From: Laguncularia racemosa
Taxonomy: Eukaryota; Streptophyta; Magnoliopsida; Myrtales; Combretaceae
Length of the DNA: 64,000 nt
Direction: 5' to 3'
NCBI GenBank assembly: GCA_037954665.1
Contig: JBBMOL010000038.1
Coordinates: 310,001 to 374,000, forward strand
Positions 1 through 11,347 of the stretch are shown in pieces. Numbering within the stretch: the first letter of the stretch is position 1; every line of letters starts with the position of its first letter. Both the position numbers and the translations under genes were made by a program. The notes under the pieces were generated by a model that saw only the letters and a program-made list of their open reading frames with translations, was not told the origin of the DNA and ran no database searches.

Positions 1-3000
1 AGTGTTGAATGCGCCCCGCCACTTTGATGGTGCCGTCTCTGAAAGGTATAAAGGAGCCGCCTGGAAACCACAATTTGGGATGTTGATGTTATAATTATAT
101 TGGATTGGTACGTATTCTTATTGCAAATGTATGCTGCTTCATGATATGCAAATTAACAAGTGTTCCTTCTGCCTAGTCATTTTATTTTTTCCTTATAAAA
201 TGTGGATTGCAAGAATAAGTGGAAAATGAAAGCGTAAATCACAAAATATATCTATTTGTAGATGTCTCGTATATGCATAATTCTCCTTTTTTAAAGTTGA
301 GTGCCTATGTGTTTATTATGTTTGGCATGTTAATTCTTATTGAAAATGTATGTTGCACTGATCCTATGTCTTCTTCTTTCCTTTATATACTATGGAGTGC
401 ATGAATAGTAGAAAAAAAGTGTAAATTGTAAAATATATTATGTTTGTTTTATGTATACGTTATAATCCTCAACGTTTAAAATTGTGAGCTCAAACTATAA
501 ATATTTAAAATATACATTTTAAGATTCTATTTTACTATTTTATCTTGAATAAAATAATAAAGAAAAAAGTATACTTTTAATCCTTAATATTTTTATTTAA
601 GTCCTCAATCTTTTTTTTTTCTTCAATTTGAATTTTCAATATTTTTAAAACTTTACCAAAAAAAAAAAGAACTTTCACTAAATATATTAAGTTTTACATC
701 AATGCATGAAACTTCAAATTGGTTTATAATAATTAAATTGATAAAATAATGATATTAATATATTTATTTACATAATATTATAAAAAATAATATTAAATAA
801 ATTTAATGATATAATATAATAAAATACAATAATAATAATTAAAATTAAGAAAAGGGGTCAAAAAAATTTATATATACCCTAAACATATTAGTCAACTAAC
901 CTAAGGCTAATTGGAAGCCAATGTGTGTACCAAATGAATAGAAAATTTAACTTATTTAATGAAAATCCTATTTTTATAAAGTTTTAAAAATATTAAGAAC
1001 TAATATAAAAAAATGTTGAAAATTCAAATAGAAAATAGATAAATGTTAAGAACTAAAAATATACTTTTTCCCAATAACAAAAAAGTCCAAACAAAAAAAA
1101 AAGGAGGAAAAGAGAGAATTCCCAAATTTGTTAGTTTCATATATTTTATGATACTAATTGTTGTGTGTGTGTGTATGTGCACGTGCATGTAGATATTTTG
1201 TTATTTTTACTAAAGGCAAAATGGTTTGTTAGAGGTCTAAAAGTAAATTTTTGTAAGGAAACAGTACACTCTTAATACTACATGTTTACCTATTTTTTAT
1301 TTAGTCTTTAGCCTTATTTCTTCCTCCTATTTAAAATGTCAATATTTTTAAACTCTTATGAAAAATAAAAAAAGACCTTATTAAATTTGTTAAGTTTTCT
1401 ATCAATACGTGATATATGCTAATTTCAAATTAGTCCATAATAATTAAATTAATAAAAGCAATAAATATAGTTATTTACATAATATAATAAATTATAATAT
1501 TAATATAATTAAAGATATATTAAAATAAAAATAATAAACATACAAAAAATAATTAAAAGTAAGAAAAGTGATCAAGAAAAATTGTGTGTATGCTAGACAT
1601 TGTGGCTAACCAACCAAAGGTCAATTGAAAGCTAATACATACACAACATAAACAAAAAATTTAACTTATTTAATAAAAGTCATATTTTATAAAGTTTTGA
1701 AAACATTAAAAACTTAAATAATTAGGAAATAAAAGGTTGATAACTAAAATATAAAAGTATGTAAATGTTAATTATTAAGATTGTACTTTTTGTATGTAAA
1801 AAATTTAACTTATTTAATAAAAGTCATATTTTATAAAGTTTTGAAAACATTAAAAACTTAAATAATTAGAAAATAAAAGGTTGATAACTAAAATATAAAA
1901 GTATGTAAATGTTAATTATTAAGATTGTACAGAGGTGTACGATAAATCTATACCTGACCGGTAAACCCAAGACCGAAACCAAGTAATAGGCGACCCAAGA
2001 TGAGCATGGCAACATTCACGGCACCACCATTAATGGCACCTCCAGCCAAGAAGGTGCAACCACCAAGTAGGATGAGATTTCTACGGCCGATTGCCGCCGA
2101 GAGGCGGCTCGCCATGAGAGCTGTAACCAAACTGGCTAAACAGAGGGATGATGTGAATGACGTTAGAACTGCACTATCATACACACAGAACAGATCGCTT
2201 TTGGCTTCTGCTGCCTTCCTCAATACCGACGGAAAGAATTCTCGTAGAAACGGCACCATCGTTGTCACTCCGCCTATAAAATGGAATTTATGTAGTTTAT
2301 AATATTGTCCGAATATTTTGCAATGTGACCAGGAGTTTTGCATCGTGTTTTTTCTACGAAATTAAACTGGCTATAAATAAATTACATTTTTGTTTGCATC
2401 TATATGGGATTGGTTCAATCCCATTATTCAATTATATATATTAAATTTTTATAATTAATTATTGTTTAATTTCTATTATTAATATAAAAATTAATAATAA
2501 GATTCAAGATTAAATCCCGATCCCGTTAAAAACACCGGAAAATTCCTTATGTCTAATTGTGCATACAGCAATGAGTCCTTTCCCTCGTAACTTCGGAGAA
2601 AAATGATGGTCAACTAGAGAGTTACCTACATTAGGGTGTTATACGAATGTAGGGTTAAAATGTAATTGACTTTTTGTATACTAAGTGACATATTTTCAGA
2701 TCAAAGCCTTTCTAGACGATTCGGGTTCCGTCCCAACACCACCAACATTATCTAATAATAATAATAGTAATAATAATTTTATTATTATTATTATAAGGTA
2801 CACATCAAATTTAATGCTAACTCATCCACCACATAGAGGGGGGAAAAAAAAAGGCCCATATATACTTATGTTCGAGGAGAAATATTCAATTTTGAAAATT
2901 TAGGATATTCTTACATAATTATAAAAATTTTCAAGGGTGATATGTGAAATTTACCTTATTCCTTATTGGCTTGCCTTTTATATGGAATAAATTGGATATC

Positions 3001-4367
3001 CACCCAATGAGAAACTCTTTGACTGTAGCTGTAATTCTTAAAATATTTTTCGGCATCCAATAATGCGTAGCAGCGCGTCCTTCCCCTCGTCACTTCGGAA
3101 AATATAATCCTCAATTAGGAAATCACATATATTAGGAAATTATAGGAAAATTTAATTAATTTTTTTATACAATTAGTTTTCTGATTAAAGCCTTTCCAGA
3201 CAGTTCAGTTATTTCCATCCCAACACCACCAAGTTAGAGCCTAGACTTCACCCAGAGAAGACTCCAAAGAGTCGTGATTAATTTTCCATCTTTAATCAGA
3301 TTGAAAGGTTAAATGATGATAAGGACAAAGGTAATCAAAGGTCACAAGATTTCTCCACCAATTAGTACTCCTAAGTCAATCTTTTTATATAATATGCTTT
3401 ACAACAAAATTTGTATACAAAATTACATCCAATTTTTTAGTGATTTGGGATTTTAGTATTAAAATGAGTGTAAAGGGATGATGAATTTTTATAAAAATAT
3501 TATATAAACCACTATAATGGTGTATTCACATAAATTGTTGCATCTGACATTAATATGTTGAGAAATTTGTGGTACAAACATTTTTTGAGTCATAAGCTCT
3601 CATTTTCTAAAATTTAGGGTGTCAATGTGATTTCTTGGTATCTTGCATGAGATGCTACATAATTTTCCATTTTAATTTTGTATGGTCCAAAGTTCATTTA
3701 CTTTTATAAACCTAATAATTAATCAAACCATCTGTAATATCTAGTCAATCACTATTCAATCTGAATAAGATCTTTTCTTTTCTTTTTTTTTAATGTATCT
3801 TTAAAAGTTCTTTCAAGACGCAGTTTCTAAATGAAGAGATTACTCTTATTTATCTTTCAAACAAAAATTCCAGCTCAAATGCCAAACTATAGATTACAAT
3901 TATGATTGAACTCTTTAAAATCCAAGAAGAACCGTGATATTGAAATTTATGTACAAATCTATAAATTTGATCCTAAATAGTGCATACCAAAACAAAAATG
4001 GTCAAACTACATCAACAACAACATGCTGTTGCCTAGAAAATTTAGAGTAGTTCAAATCAATCATTGGTCTTTCACATTGTTCTATTATAAAAGCAATGAT
4101 AGCAATCCTTTGAGATATCAAGTTCTCAAAGCTTCTAAATTTTCACATTCTCATGCTAATGAAAAGGGCTAATCAATTCTAATTGATCATTTCGATTCAC
4201 GACCAGAGACTAAAACATACGAACAACGCACCTGAAATTCCAATGTCGTAGCCAGTCATGAGGCCGCACAATGCAGCAACTATACAAGTGACCACGACTG
4301 ACCATGTGATCTTTCCACCAAAGCTGCTCGCAGAGCCGCTGTCGACAGCAAGTGCTACCACAGCCAT
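1..4367 (-). CDS. Hexose/H+ symporter (STP/MST family), copy 1, 5' part only
   Basis: Sugar transport protein that would carry hexoses with protons across the plasma membrane (family knowledge). Three coding exons are visible on the minus strand: 4232-4367 (start codon at 4367; ends in phase 1 after GYDIGIS), 1954-2273 (begins GGVTTMVPF, ends GLGFTGQ) and 1-60 (begins AAPLYLSE, cut by the window edge). All junctions are GT-AG and phases agree. The exons cover 172 residues: TM1 with GYDIGISGG, the FTSSL helix, the IGRRN loop motif and the signature LGRLLLGFGLGF. Residue-by-residue it parallels copy 2, with identical exon boundaries, so the two are tandem duplicates. No frameshift or stop is seen in the visible part. 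Intron 2 (61-1953) is enlarged by two MITE-like insertions. The remaining about 320 residues lie outside the window, so intactness cannot be judged. Confidence 0.9.
563..1071. mobile_element. MITE-like inverted-repeat element, copy A
   Basis: An AT-rich element of about 0.5 kb in intron 2 of transporter copy 1. The two ends are imperfect inverted repeats of about 100 bases: the left end has TTGAATTTTCAATATTTTTA and the right end has its approximate reverse complement, with outermost AAAGTATA-type ends. The centre contains CTAACCTAAGGCTAATTGG, which also marks copies B and C. The matching intron of transporter copy 2 lacks the element (near 22840), supporting insertion. No transposase is encoded. 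The superfamily is not determined. Confidence 0.6.
1262..1790. mobile_element. MITE-like inverted-repeat element, copy B
   Basis: Second, diverged member of the family at 563-1071, same orientation and same intron. It shares the AATTAAATTAATAAAA core, the GGCTAACCAACCAAAGGTC block and the end sequence with ATAAAGTTTTGAAAACATTA. Outer ends are inverted (AGTACACTCTTAATA against AGTACAATCTTAATA on the other strand). Transporter copy 2 has a continuous counterpart of the flanks near 22980-23030 without it. Its right arm is duplicated downstream. Confidence 0.5.
1654..1930. repeat. Direct repeat of 133 bases, two copies
   Basis: Bases 1654-1786 recur at 1798-1930 with a single visible mismatch (TTAGGAAAT versus TTAGAAAAT), separated by 11 bases. 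The unit is the right arm of MITE copy B. The second copy ends 23 bases from the exon 2 splice donor of transporter copy 1. Near-identity implies a recent duplication. Confidence 0.85.
2561..3236. repeat. Internal duplication in transporter copy 1 intron 1
   Basis: Two units, 2561-2750 and 3061-3236, are diverged copies of one another. Each carries a GTCCTT(T/C)CCCTCGT start, an AAAGCCTTTC(T/C)AGAC segment and ends in CCCAACACCACCAA. A single equivalent unit lies in intron 1 of transporter copy 2 at 24291-24495. The intron thus gained a second unit in copy 1 or lost one in copy 2. Sequence around the units holds AT-rich intron only. Confidence 0.75.
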
Positions 4368-4502
4368 GTTTTCTCTTCTTCGATACTCTCTATTCGGAAC
4401 CCTACAACGGTTACCTCTAGTCCATACAGGATCTATTTACACGATATAGCAGTAAAACATTAACGTATAGTCTCGTTTGTTCGTTTATATTGATGCGTTC
4501 TT

Positions 4503-4543
4503 TATATATATATATATATATAGGCAGGTGCAAATACGTTACG
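4503..4543 (-). promoter_or_regulatory. Probable core promoter of hexose transporter copy 1
   Basis: An alternating TA tract (4503-4522), a possible TATA box on the minus strand, lies about 140-155 bases upstream of the start codon. It abuts a block (4520-4543, TAGGCAGGTGCAAATACGTT...) repeated almost exactly upstream of copy 2 at the same place relative to a TATA-like element. Conservation in otherwise diverged upstream DNA suggests function; the transcription start is inferred, not seen. Confidence 0.5.
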
Positions 4544-4833
4544 TCCTGGACGAAGCAAAACATAAGCATGAGTCATCTTTGGTACTGCCCTCTGGCCTCT
4601 GCTGTCCATATTCAATTAAATTGGCAAGGACATTAAGAGCGTGCTTGGATGGGTATTGACTCATGTGAGTAAAAGGAAATGGGCAGAAAAATATTGTTTG
4701 GTATAACGTAGTAGCATAAGGAAGGGTGGGAAATCCCTATTTTGGAGTCTATTTCTTTTCATTAAAAAAATAAATAAATAAATTGAGACAAATGGATAGA
4801 GATTGGACCACAATTGCATAAAAGCTCCTTATA

Positions 4834-4990
4834 TTAATGTTTATAAAAATAGCATAAGGATAATTTTAATACAAATGTGAATCATTTAATGTTTATAAAA
4901 ATAGAATAAGGGTAATTTTAATACAAACATGAATCATTTAATGTTTATAAAAATAGACTAAGGATAATTTCAATACAAACATGAATCATT
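4834..4990. repeat. 52-base tandem repeat, three units, upstream of transporter copy 1
   Basis: Three consecutive units begin at about 4834, 4886 and 4938. Each has ATGTTTATAAAAATAG, then AAGG(A/G)TAATTT, then ATACAAA(C/T)(A/G)TGAATCATT. Copy 2's upstream region has only one degenerate counterpart near 26290-26330, so the triplication is specific to copy 1. It lies roughly 0.3-0.5 kb upstream of the candidate TATA box. Confidence 0.85.
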
Positions 4991-6434
4991 GCTCTTAATA
5001 TCTTTTCAGTTTTTTCTATTTCCTTCCTATATATATTTCCAAATGTGAAAGAAAATCTTATAGTTCTTTCCATTTACATTCATTTCTCTCTATTTCTACT
5101 TGTTTTAATTTTTTTTCATTTTTTCCTTTGAAAATTTTCCCAACATAGTGTAAAGGTGGATTTATTAGCTTTTGAAATGTTTAATCATGAGTAATTGATT
5201 GAATGTCTGAAAGAAAAGAAATTAATGAATGTGTGTATTGATACTTGGCTTAGTTTTTCCTTTGTTTGACTCTATGGTGATAACTCTAACTCTGAGTCAC
5301 GATGATTTTATGATTACTTACCCAAAATGCTTAAAATGCATCAAACAATGCGTTTTTCCATCTCATTCAGTAACGTTCTATTTTCCAATTAATTTTTTTT
5401 GGCCCATTTTTTCCAATTAGTTAAAAAGGCTTTTTCTTTTTTTTTTTTTCTTATACAAGATTCCTCTTTTTCTTCTTTTCATAGAAAAGTCACCGGCGTA
5501 GTGATGAATTTTGCCTAAGGTTGAGGGGGTTTATTAAAAGTGTCTCCACATCTTTGCTTTATATGCAAATAGCCTGCTCTTTTTTTAAAAAAAAAAAATG
5601 TATGAAAAGATATATTATTTTTCTATAAAAGTGTGCAATCCTTGAGGAAATGTGATTTTGTTTTTCCACTAATTTACACAAGTGTATACCTAGTAATGTT
5701 GAAATACCCATTCTACCCTTTTTTAACCTTTAAGTAAACCAAAAAATAAAAATGTCCAATAATCTTCTTCCTCTAAATACAATGAAAAAAAAATAAAAAA
5801 TAAAGTTGGAAATCCAATGATAAATGACCGTTCAACACATCCAATGTCACCAAAATAAATAAATAAATAAAGACCTTTACGGTGGCATAAAAATTTGAAA
5901 AAATTGTAAATGATTTTCTAAACTTTATCCTAAGTATAGATTGATCTCTAAATTCTAATATATTACAAATAGTCCCCATAAACTATGAATTTATCTTCAT
6001 TGACATGTAGTTAACCTTGTACCATCTTCCTCGATTTTCCTATTGATGCAAAAGATCTAGCAGCTAAGTAGAGCACTATTCTCATAGTATGTCATCATAA
6101 TGACATATCATTTAATTACCCAAAAAAAAAAACATATCCTTTAAAAAAAATCCTCTATTTCATCTGCAAAAATAATTCTTTCTATCACAACAGCTGGGAT
6201 GTTATCCCCATCATCCAAAAATACATCCGTATTCCCATTTTTGATAAATAAGATGTTGGAATTTTAGTTTTTTTTTTTTCATTTTAGGGGGAAATTTAAT
6301 GTCTTGGATAGTCTTTTATCGTTGGATTTTTGTAAAACTTGAAATTTTCATAGCAAGAGAAATAGTGAAGAGTGGATCTCAATTTGATATGCAAAATGAG
6401 GCATAAGGATTTTGATTTTTTTTTTTAAACTACA
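4991..6434. other. Intergenic, no gene recognised
   Basis: AT-rich sequence with homopolymer T runs between the copy 1 upstream repeats and the Athila-type fragment. Short open frames exist but none resembles a known protein or shows splice structure. Confidence 0.6.
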
Positions 6435-7477
6435 GTAAATCATTCGTGGAAGCTCTTGCGCAGATGCCCAGGTACGCAAAGTTCTTGAAGGATTTGCTAT
6501 TGAACAAGAAACGACTGGAATAGCTTTCTACTACAGTCATTGGAGCAGAATGTTCAGCTATTTTTTAAAATAAGTTGCTTAAGAAACTCAAGGATCCAGG
6601 CAGTTTTACTATTCCATGTCTAATTGGTGAACTGCCTATGGAGAGAGCATTGGAAGATCTTGGGGCAAGTATAAAATTGATGTTACATTCACTGTTTAGG
6701 AAGCTTAAACTTGGTGAGCCAAAGCCTACAAGGATGAGTTTGCAGCTGGCTGGTCGCTTGGTCAAATTCCCCAGAGGAATCATAGAAGACGTCCTAGTAA
6801 AGGTAGAAAAGTTCATTTTTCCTGTTGACTTTATTATCTTGGACATGGATGCAAATGTAGAGGTCCTGCTGATCTTAGGATGACCATTCCTTACTACTGC
6901 ACGAGCGGTGATAGATGTTGCTGATGGGAAACTGGTTTTAGGAGTGGGTGAAGATGAGTTGACTGTTACAATCCCAACAGCTCTAAAACAATCTTTAAGT
7001 GCTAATGATTCTTGCTATGCTATTGACTGTGTTGCTATGTCTGTGATGAGTTCTATGCAGGAATTGTTATGCCGTGACCTTTTAGAATTTAGCTTGACAG
7101 CAACTGGAGGAAAAGAGTGTGAGAACTTTGATATTCAGAATGTGATGGCTCAATTGAATGCTTGTGAGGAGGTAGTGTGTAAAAGAGGGTTTGAGAAGAT
7201 AGTATCTAGTGAGGAAAGAAGGCTGAAACCATCGGTTGAGAACCCCCGGAACTCGAATTGAAGCAACTCCTAGAATATCTAGAGTATGCCTTTTTAGAGG
7301 ATAATTCTAAACTCCCTGTCATTATTGTTGCTGGTTTGACAAGGGAACAAAAGGATAGCCTATTGGGGGTCTTAAGGGAGCATAAGCATGCTCTCGCTTG
7401 GAAGATTTCTGATATTCGGGGTATTAGTCCTTCGTTTTGCACCCATAAGATTTTGCTTGACGATGATTTTAACCCAG
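6435..7477 (+). pseudogene. Athila-type Ty3/gypsy gag-protease-RT fragment, decayed
   Basis: Remnant of a retrotransposon polyprotein. Reading along plus: a gag tail (SFVEALAQMPRYAKF), the linker KLKDPGSFTIPC, and a retropepsin with the catalytic triplet region as DLGAS, then FPRGIIEDVLVKV and VDFIILDMD. These are hallmark strings of the Athila lineage. The RT leader follows, with YAFLEDNSKLPVII and HKHALAWKISDIRGISPSF. Decay is clear: TAG and TAA in the gag tail, TGA inside the LG-PFL motif of the protease (about 6881) and a further stop at about 7261. It is cut off at 7477, where an LTR fragment starts within the RT leader, so the RT palm, RNase H and integrase are missing. Not functional. 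Confidence 0.85.
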
Positions 7478-7654
7478 TGATAGGAATCAAAATCCGACAA
7501 GACCCATTATTAAAGCAAGAACTAAAGGATTTTGAATTTTCGCGATGAGGACCCATTTTGAGCAAATCGACCCTGGAATTATTCGTTTACTAACCTCTTT
7601 TATCTTATTCATGTATTATATATTCCAATAGGCACACTTATCATATTTTATAGG
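7478..7654 (+). repeat. LTR fragment (177 bases) matching the solo LTR at 42970
   Basis: Starts TGATAGGAATCAAAATCCG and ends CATATTTTATAGG. The same 177 bases, with scattered differences, are the first part of the solo LTR at 42970-44008 and in the same orientation. Here the fragment sits exactly between two unrelated gypsy pol fragments, so it marks the junction. Confidence 0.85.
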
Positions 7655-8293
7655 ATGGTGCATTCCACTACATCGTATTCTCCATTTGAGGTTGTATATG
7701 GATTTAACCCCTTGACTCCATTAGATATTTTGCCTTTGCCTACTAACGAATTTGTTGACCTTGACGGAAAGAAAAAGTCAAAATTTGTTAGGGAATTGCA
7801 TGCTCAAGTTCAAACCAACATTGAGAAGAAAAATGAGCACTATGCTCGTCAAGCCAATAAGGGACGAGTAAAGACCGTGTTTCATCTAAGAGACTGAGTG
7901 TGGGTACATTTGAGGAAGGAGAGGTTTGCCGAGCAGCGGAAGTCTAAATTGCATCCTAGGGGAGATGGACCTTTATAAGTGGTGGAGTTCATCAATGATA
8001 ATGCTTATAAGATTGACTTATCCAGTCACTATGGTAATGTAAGCGCAACTTTTAATGTTTTTGACCTTACTCTTTATGATGCAAGTGATTTGAGGACGAA
8101 TCTTTTCGAGAAAGGAGGGAATGATGAGGATCGACTAGCATCAAAAGGGAATGAATCGAAGTCCAATGACCCACTACATGGTACTGGAGGCCCAATGGCC
8201 TGAGCTAGAGGTAAGTGGATGAGTAAAGCTTTGCAAAGACTAGTCATGGACCTACAAGAGAAGGGACTAAGTTACACTAAAGGAGAATCAACC
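7655..8293 (+). pseudogene. Ty3/gypsy integrase C-terminal fragment, decayed
   Basis: Tail of a gypsy integrase from a lineage other than the Athila fragment upstream. It reads HSTTSYSPFEVVYGFNPL (end of the core domain, family-typical), then FVRELHAQV, NEHYARQANKGR, RKSKLHPRGDGP and INDNAYKIDL with SATFNVFDL, i.e. the GPY/F-like C-terminal module. Frame continues through three stops: TGA after HLRD, TAA after GDGPL and TGA after GPMA; the run after the last (KALQRLVMDLQEK) matches the usual end of these polyproteins. The DDE catalytic part is absent. Likely chromovirus-like gypsy, lineage uncertain. Confidence 0.85.
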
Positions 8294-10773
8294 TTTATCA
8301 ACTTGATTCACGTTTCCACAAAGCGGTGCTTGTGTATCTATTTGGTTGCTTGCTACAAACTAAATAGATACTCTTAAACTAGAACCTTAGTTGTGATGTC
8401 TTATATTTCTATACTTGCTAAATGTCTATAAACTCTATGATCACCTAAATTAATATGGATTTAAGTATATTTGATTTATGATTAGATGGTCATATGCATT
8501 GCATTATTTTGAAGGTTGTTAATACTATGCATTGGGACATAGGAGTATAAGGGTATATGTATGGTGATAATTGAATGGTTGAGCAAAACCTTATAGTATA
8601 CTCTCTCCGACCTCTAGAGACTACTTGATAATGAGAAGTGCCATCCTTTGATTGGAGCCCAGCCATGGGGATTTAGCGCTTAGAGGTGTGATCTACCATT
8701 AGTGGTCACATAATCATTTCTCTCCGTTTTTATTAAAAACTACATACATCTTTTCAATATAAGGATGCTACACCTTTCAAAATAAATTATTAAAATAAAG
8801 AGAGATAGTGACACCTAGGGTTAATAGCAATTGTCCTTAGTAAATGGTTAGACTTCCTAACCCATGGTCATAGAGGGGATAAACTCTTAACTATATATAG
8901 AAACGAGTTGCAATATAAGTTGTTAAATGCATATGCTTAAGTGTGTTGTATTCATATAATTTATGAAAACTTACTTGCTTTCGCTTGTCATGTATAATAT
9001 GAGAGGGGAATCTTAATAAGTGATTACCTTTTACACCCATATAGTTTCTTTCTACAAGCACTTACTCTAGGACTACCCCAACAAAGTCTAGTGTTTACAG
9101 TCTAAAAGTTTATATTTACACATGGAACATGAGAAGGAACGCAATGTTATAATGGATCATATAGGTCCATTTGGTTTGAGTGTATCCTAAGGTAGCGTTT
9201 AAATTATAGTATTTGATAGTATAAAAAGAAAGCAACATTATATGGTGGACTGTTACATTAAAAGTAAGCCTTAAGGTGTGACAATTTTTAAGTTTGTTTT
9301 TACTATTATTGGAGGAAGAAGAAGAGTATTGGAGATTTTAATGTCTTGATTTACTTAAAGGAAGAAGAAAAGTATAAATGGGTATTTTAATATTTTGAGA
9401 CTCACATTTTAGCAAATTAGGGAATAGGTCATACATCCCTAATGAGTGCACATTTTTTTAAAGAATAGAAGGCTTTTCCATACACTTTCAAAGAGAAGAG
9501 GGCTATCCATTGGGGGAGTTTTGCAATTTACCAAGAAAAGCCATGATGAAAAAATATTCCTTAAAATCTTGTACACCTACTAGATTGTGACATGTCAACC
9601 TTGGAGTCATGTGCCTACTAAATCTCCATTGTTAACAAAAAAAAATAAAAATAAAAAATGCAGTAAGTATCCACTAGTGTATGGCAATTTGTTATCTGTA
9701 GACAGGTGCACTTCTATGGTGTACTAGTGAAGTTGGAATTGGGCCTGGCAATTGTGGGTTGTGAGCATATCATGTGGTCATGCCCCGTTCCTTGTGAATT
9801 TCACCTAAAGGGCTCTATGGTTATGAGTTGAAGTTATTGAAGGAAAATATTTGGAATGCTAATGGCATATTCTTGCTACATGTGGAAAATACAATCTGTT
9901 AGGCTTTCTCGATCCATCTTGGACAGAGATTAGGGAAGGATAGACATGGCTACAATTTAAGAGACTTGGAAATAAAAGTAGAATGAAATGAATTGTTGGT
10001 GATCTTTCTCACACGCATCGATCTACAGTTCCACGAAAATGAAAATTTGCCTTCTTTTTAGTCCGGATGGAAGTATATCTTCTTGGCTACAGGTTTTATC
10101 TCTCAATTAATTAGAGTAGGAAGAGGATAAATTAAGGGTACCACATGGTGATCATCTCCAATAAAAATGAGGATCCAAATCAAGTATTTTCTTGCACCAT
10201 TGCAAATATATGTACCTTCAACATATATCATTCATCATGAAATCTTGGCTAGTGTAATCATAAAAGCTTAATCTTGCGTTTTAAATAGATATTTGGTTCC
10301 TCAATCACATTGCTCTCGCAGTTGGGCATGAAAACATGGGTTAAGTATACATATATATTTATTGCCATGTGGTAATATATATGTCTTCAGTTAGCCAAAG
10401 GCGATGAGTACTAGAAAAAATTAAAATTAGTTTTACAACGTTGATACTAGGCTACTACCTCATGAATCACCAAGAAATTAAAATCCTTAACTATGTAAGC
10501 ATGTTTGGCAATGGTATAGCTACTTCACATCGCACATGTGCCAGGTAGCTCTTTAGTTATTTGAAAGACTTATTTAACGTCCATACCTCTTTAATTTCGT
10601 TCAAAGGGCTTTGATCATTGAATAAAATATAGAGGTTAAATTTGATTCTATACTTTAAATATGATAATAACTTAGATTTTATTATTTAGGTTAAAGTAAC
10701 AGAACCTAAAAAATAAAATCTATACATTTAGGATAATCAAGAAAACTTTAATATGATGGTTTAAAAGAAGAAT
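8294..10773. other. Intergenic, probable repeat-derived, no gene recognised
   Basis: Follows the gypsy fragment; its first part may be that element's non-coding 3' region. A small perfect-looking hairpin lies at 8334-8371 (stem GTATCTATTT, 10 bases plus a bulged extension). No open frame over 60 codons, no coding-like splice structure and no recognisable RNA gene are seen. Confidence 0.5.
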
Positions 10774-11347
10774 TGTTAGAATAATTTGCTCACTTTCAAT
10801 ATTTCTCAAGGAGGCCCATGCATTTAAGAAAAGGCCTTTATAGGCTTCAAATCAAGAGAAGGCCATTTAAGGGGTTCAATAAGAGGAGGTTTAATCTTAG
10901 CTATTGATCATTAATACAATTAGACAAATGATATTGAGAGTTTAACTCTATAAATACTAGACTCCTTCCTCATTTCAACATCAAGATTTCAAGAGAAACA
11001 CCACTTTGCTACCTCTTTACCACCATAAAAGATCAAATTGCATTTAGAGTGAAGAATGCAACACTTTTCTTCAAGAGCAATGAAGTTGATGATTTTGAGT
11101 TCCTCAATCTATCACGTATGCATTTGACCTTTTTGAGATCACCTACTTCTCCTCCTTGCCTCTTCTTCTCATAACCATCTTTTTTGTGTTATTCCATCTT
11201 ACTTCTTTACTTGCTATAAGTAATGCGATACATACGTTGCACGCACATGGTCATCATGACTGGATCCATACTCATACACTAAGGAAATCTTTCATATTAC
11301 TTATATAAGTGGAGGAATAGGAAGTTAAAGTTAGAGGCATACTAACA
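10774..11347 (+). mobile_element. Candidate solo LTR, copia-like ends
   Basis: Begins TGTTAGAATA and ends GCATACTAACA; the ends form the TGTTAG/CTAACA inverted pair common in Ty1/copia LTRs. Inside, a TATA-like CTCTATAAATACTAG (10947-10960) is followed by a C/A-rich leader-like stretch, as in LTR promoters. The flanking pentamers (AGAAT, ATGTA) do not match, so a target duplication is not supported. No coding sequence is attached. Confidence 0.5.

Noticed and set aside
2000..2302. 100-codon plus-strand frame
   Set aside because: Antisense shadow of hexose transporter exon 2; the same applies to the plus frames at 4258, 20270, 22319, 23495 and 23622.
4834..4990. CRISPR-like array
   Set aside because: Contiguous tandem units with no variable spacers, in plant nuclear DNA.
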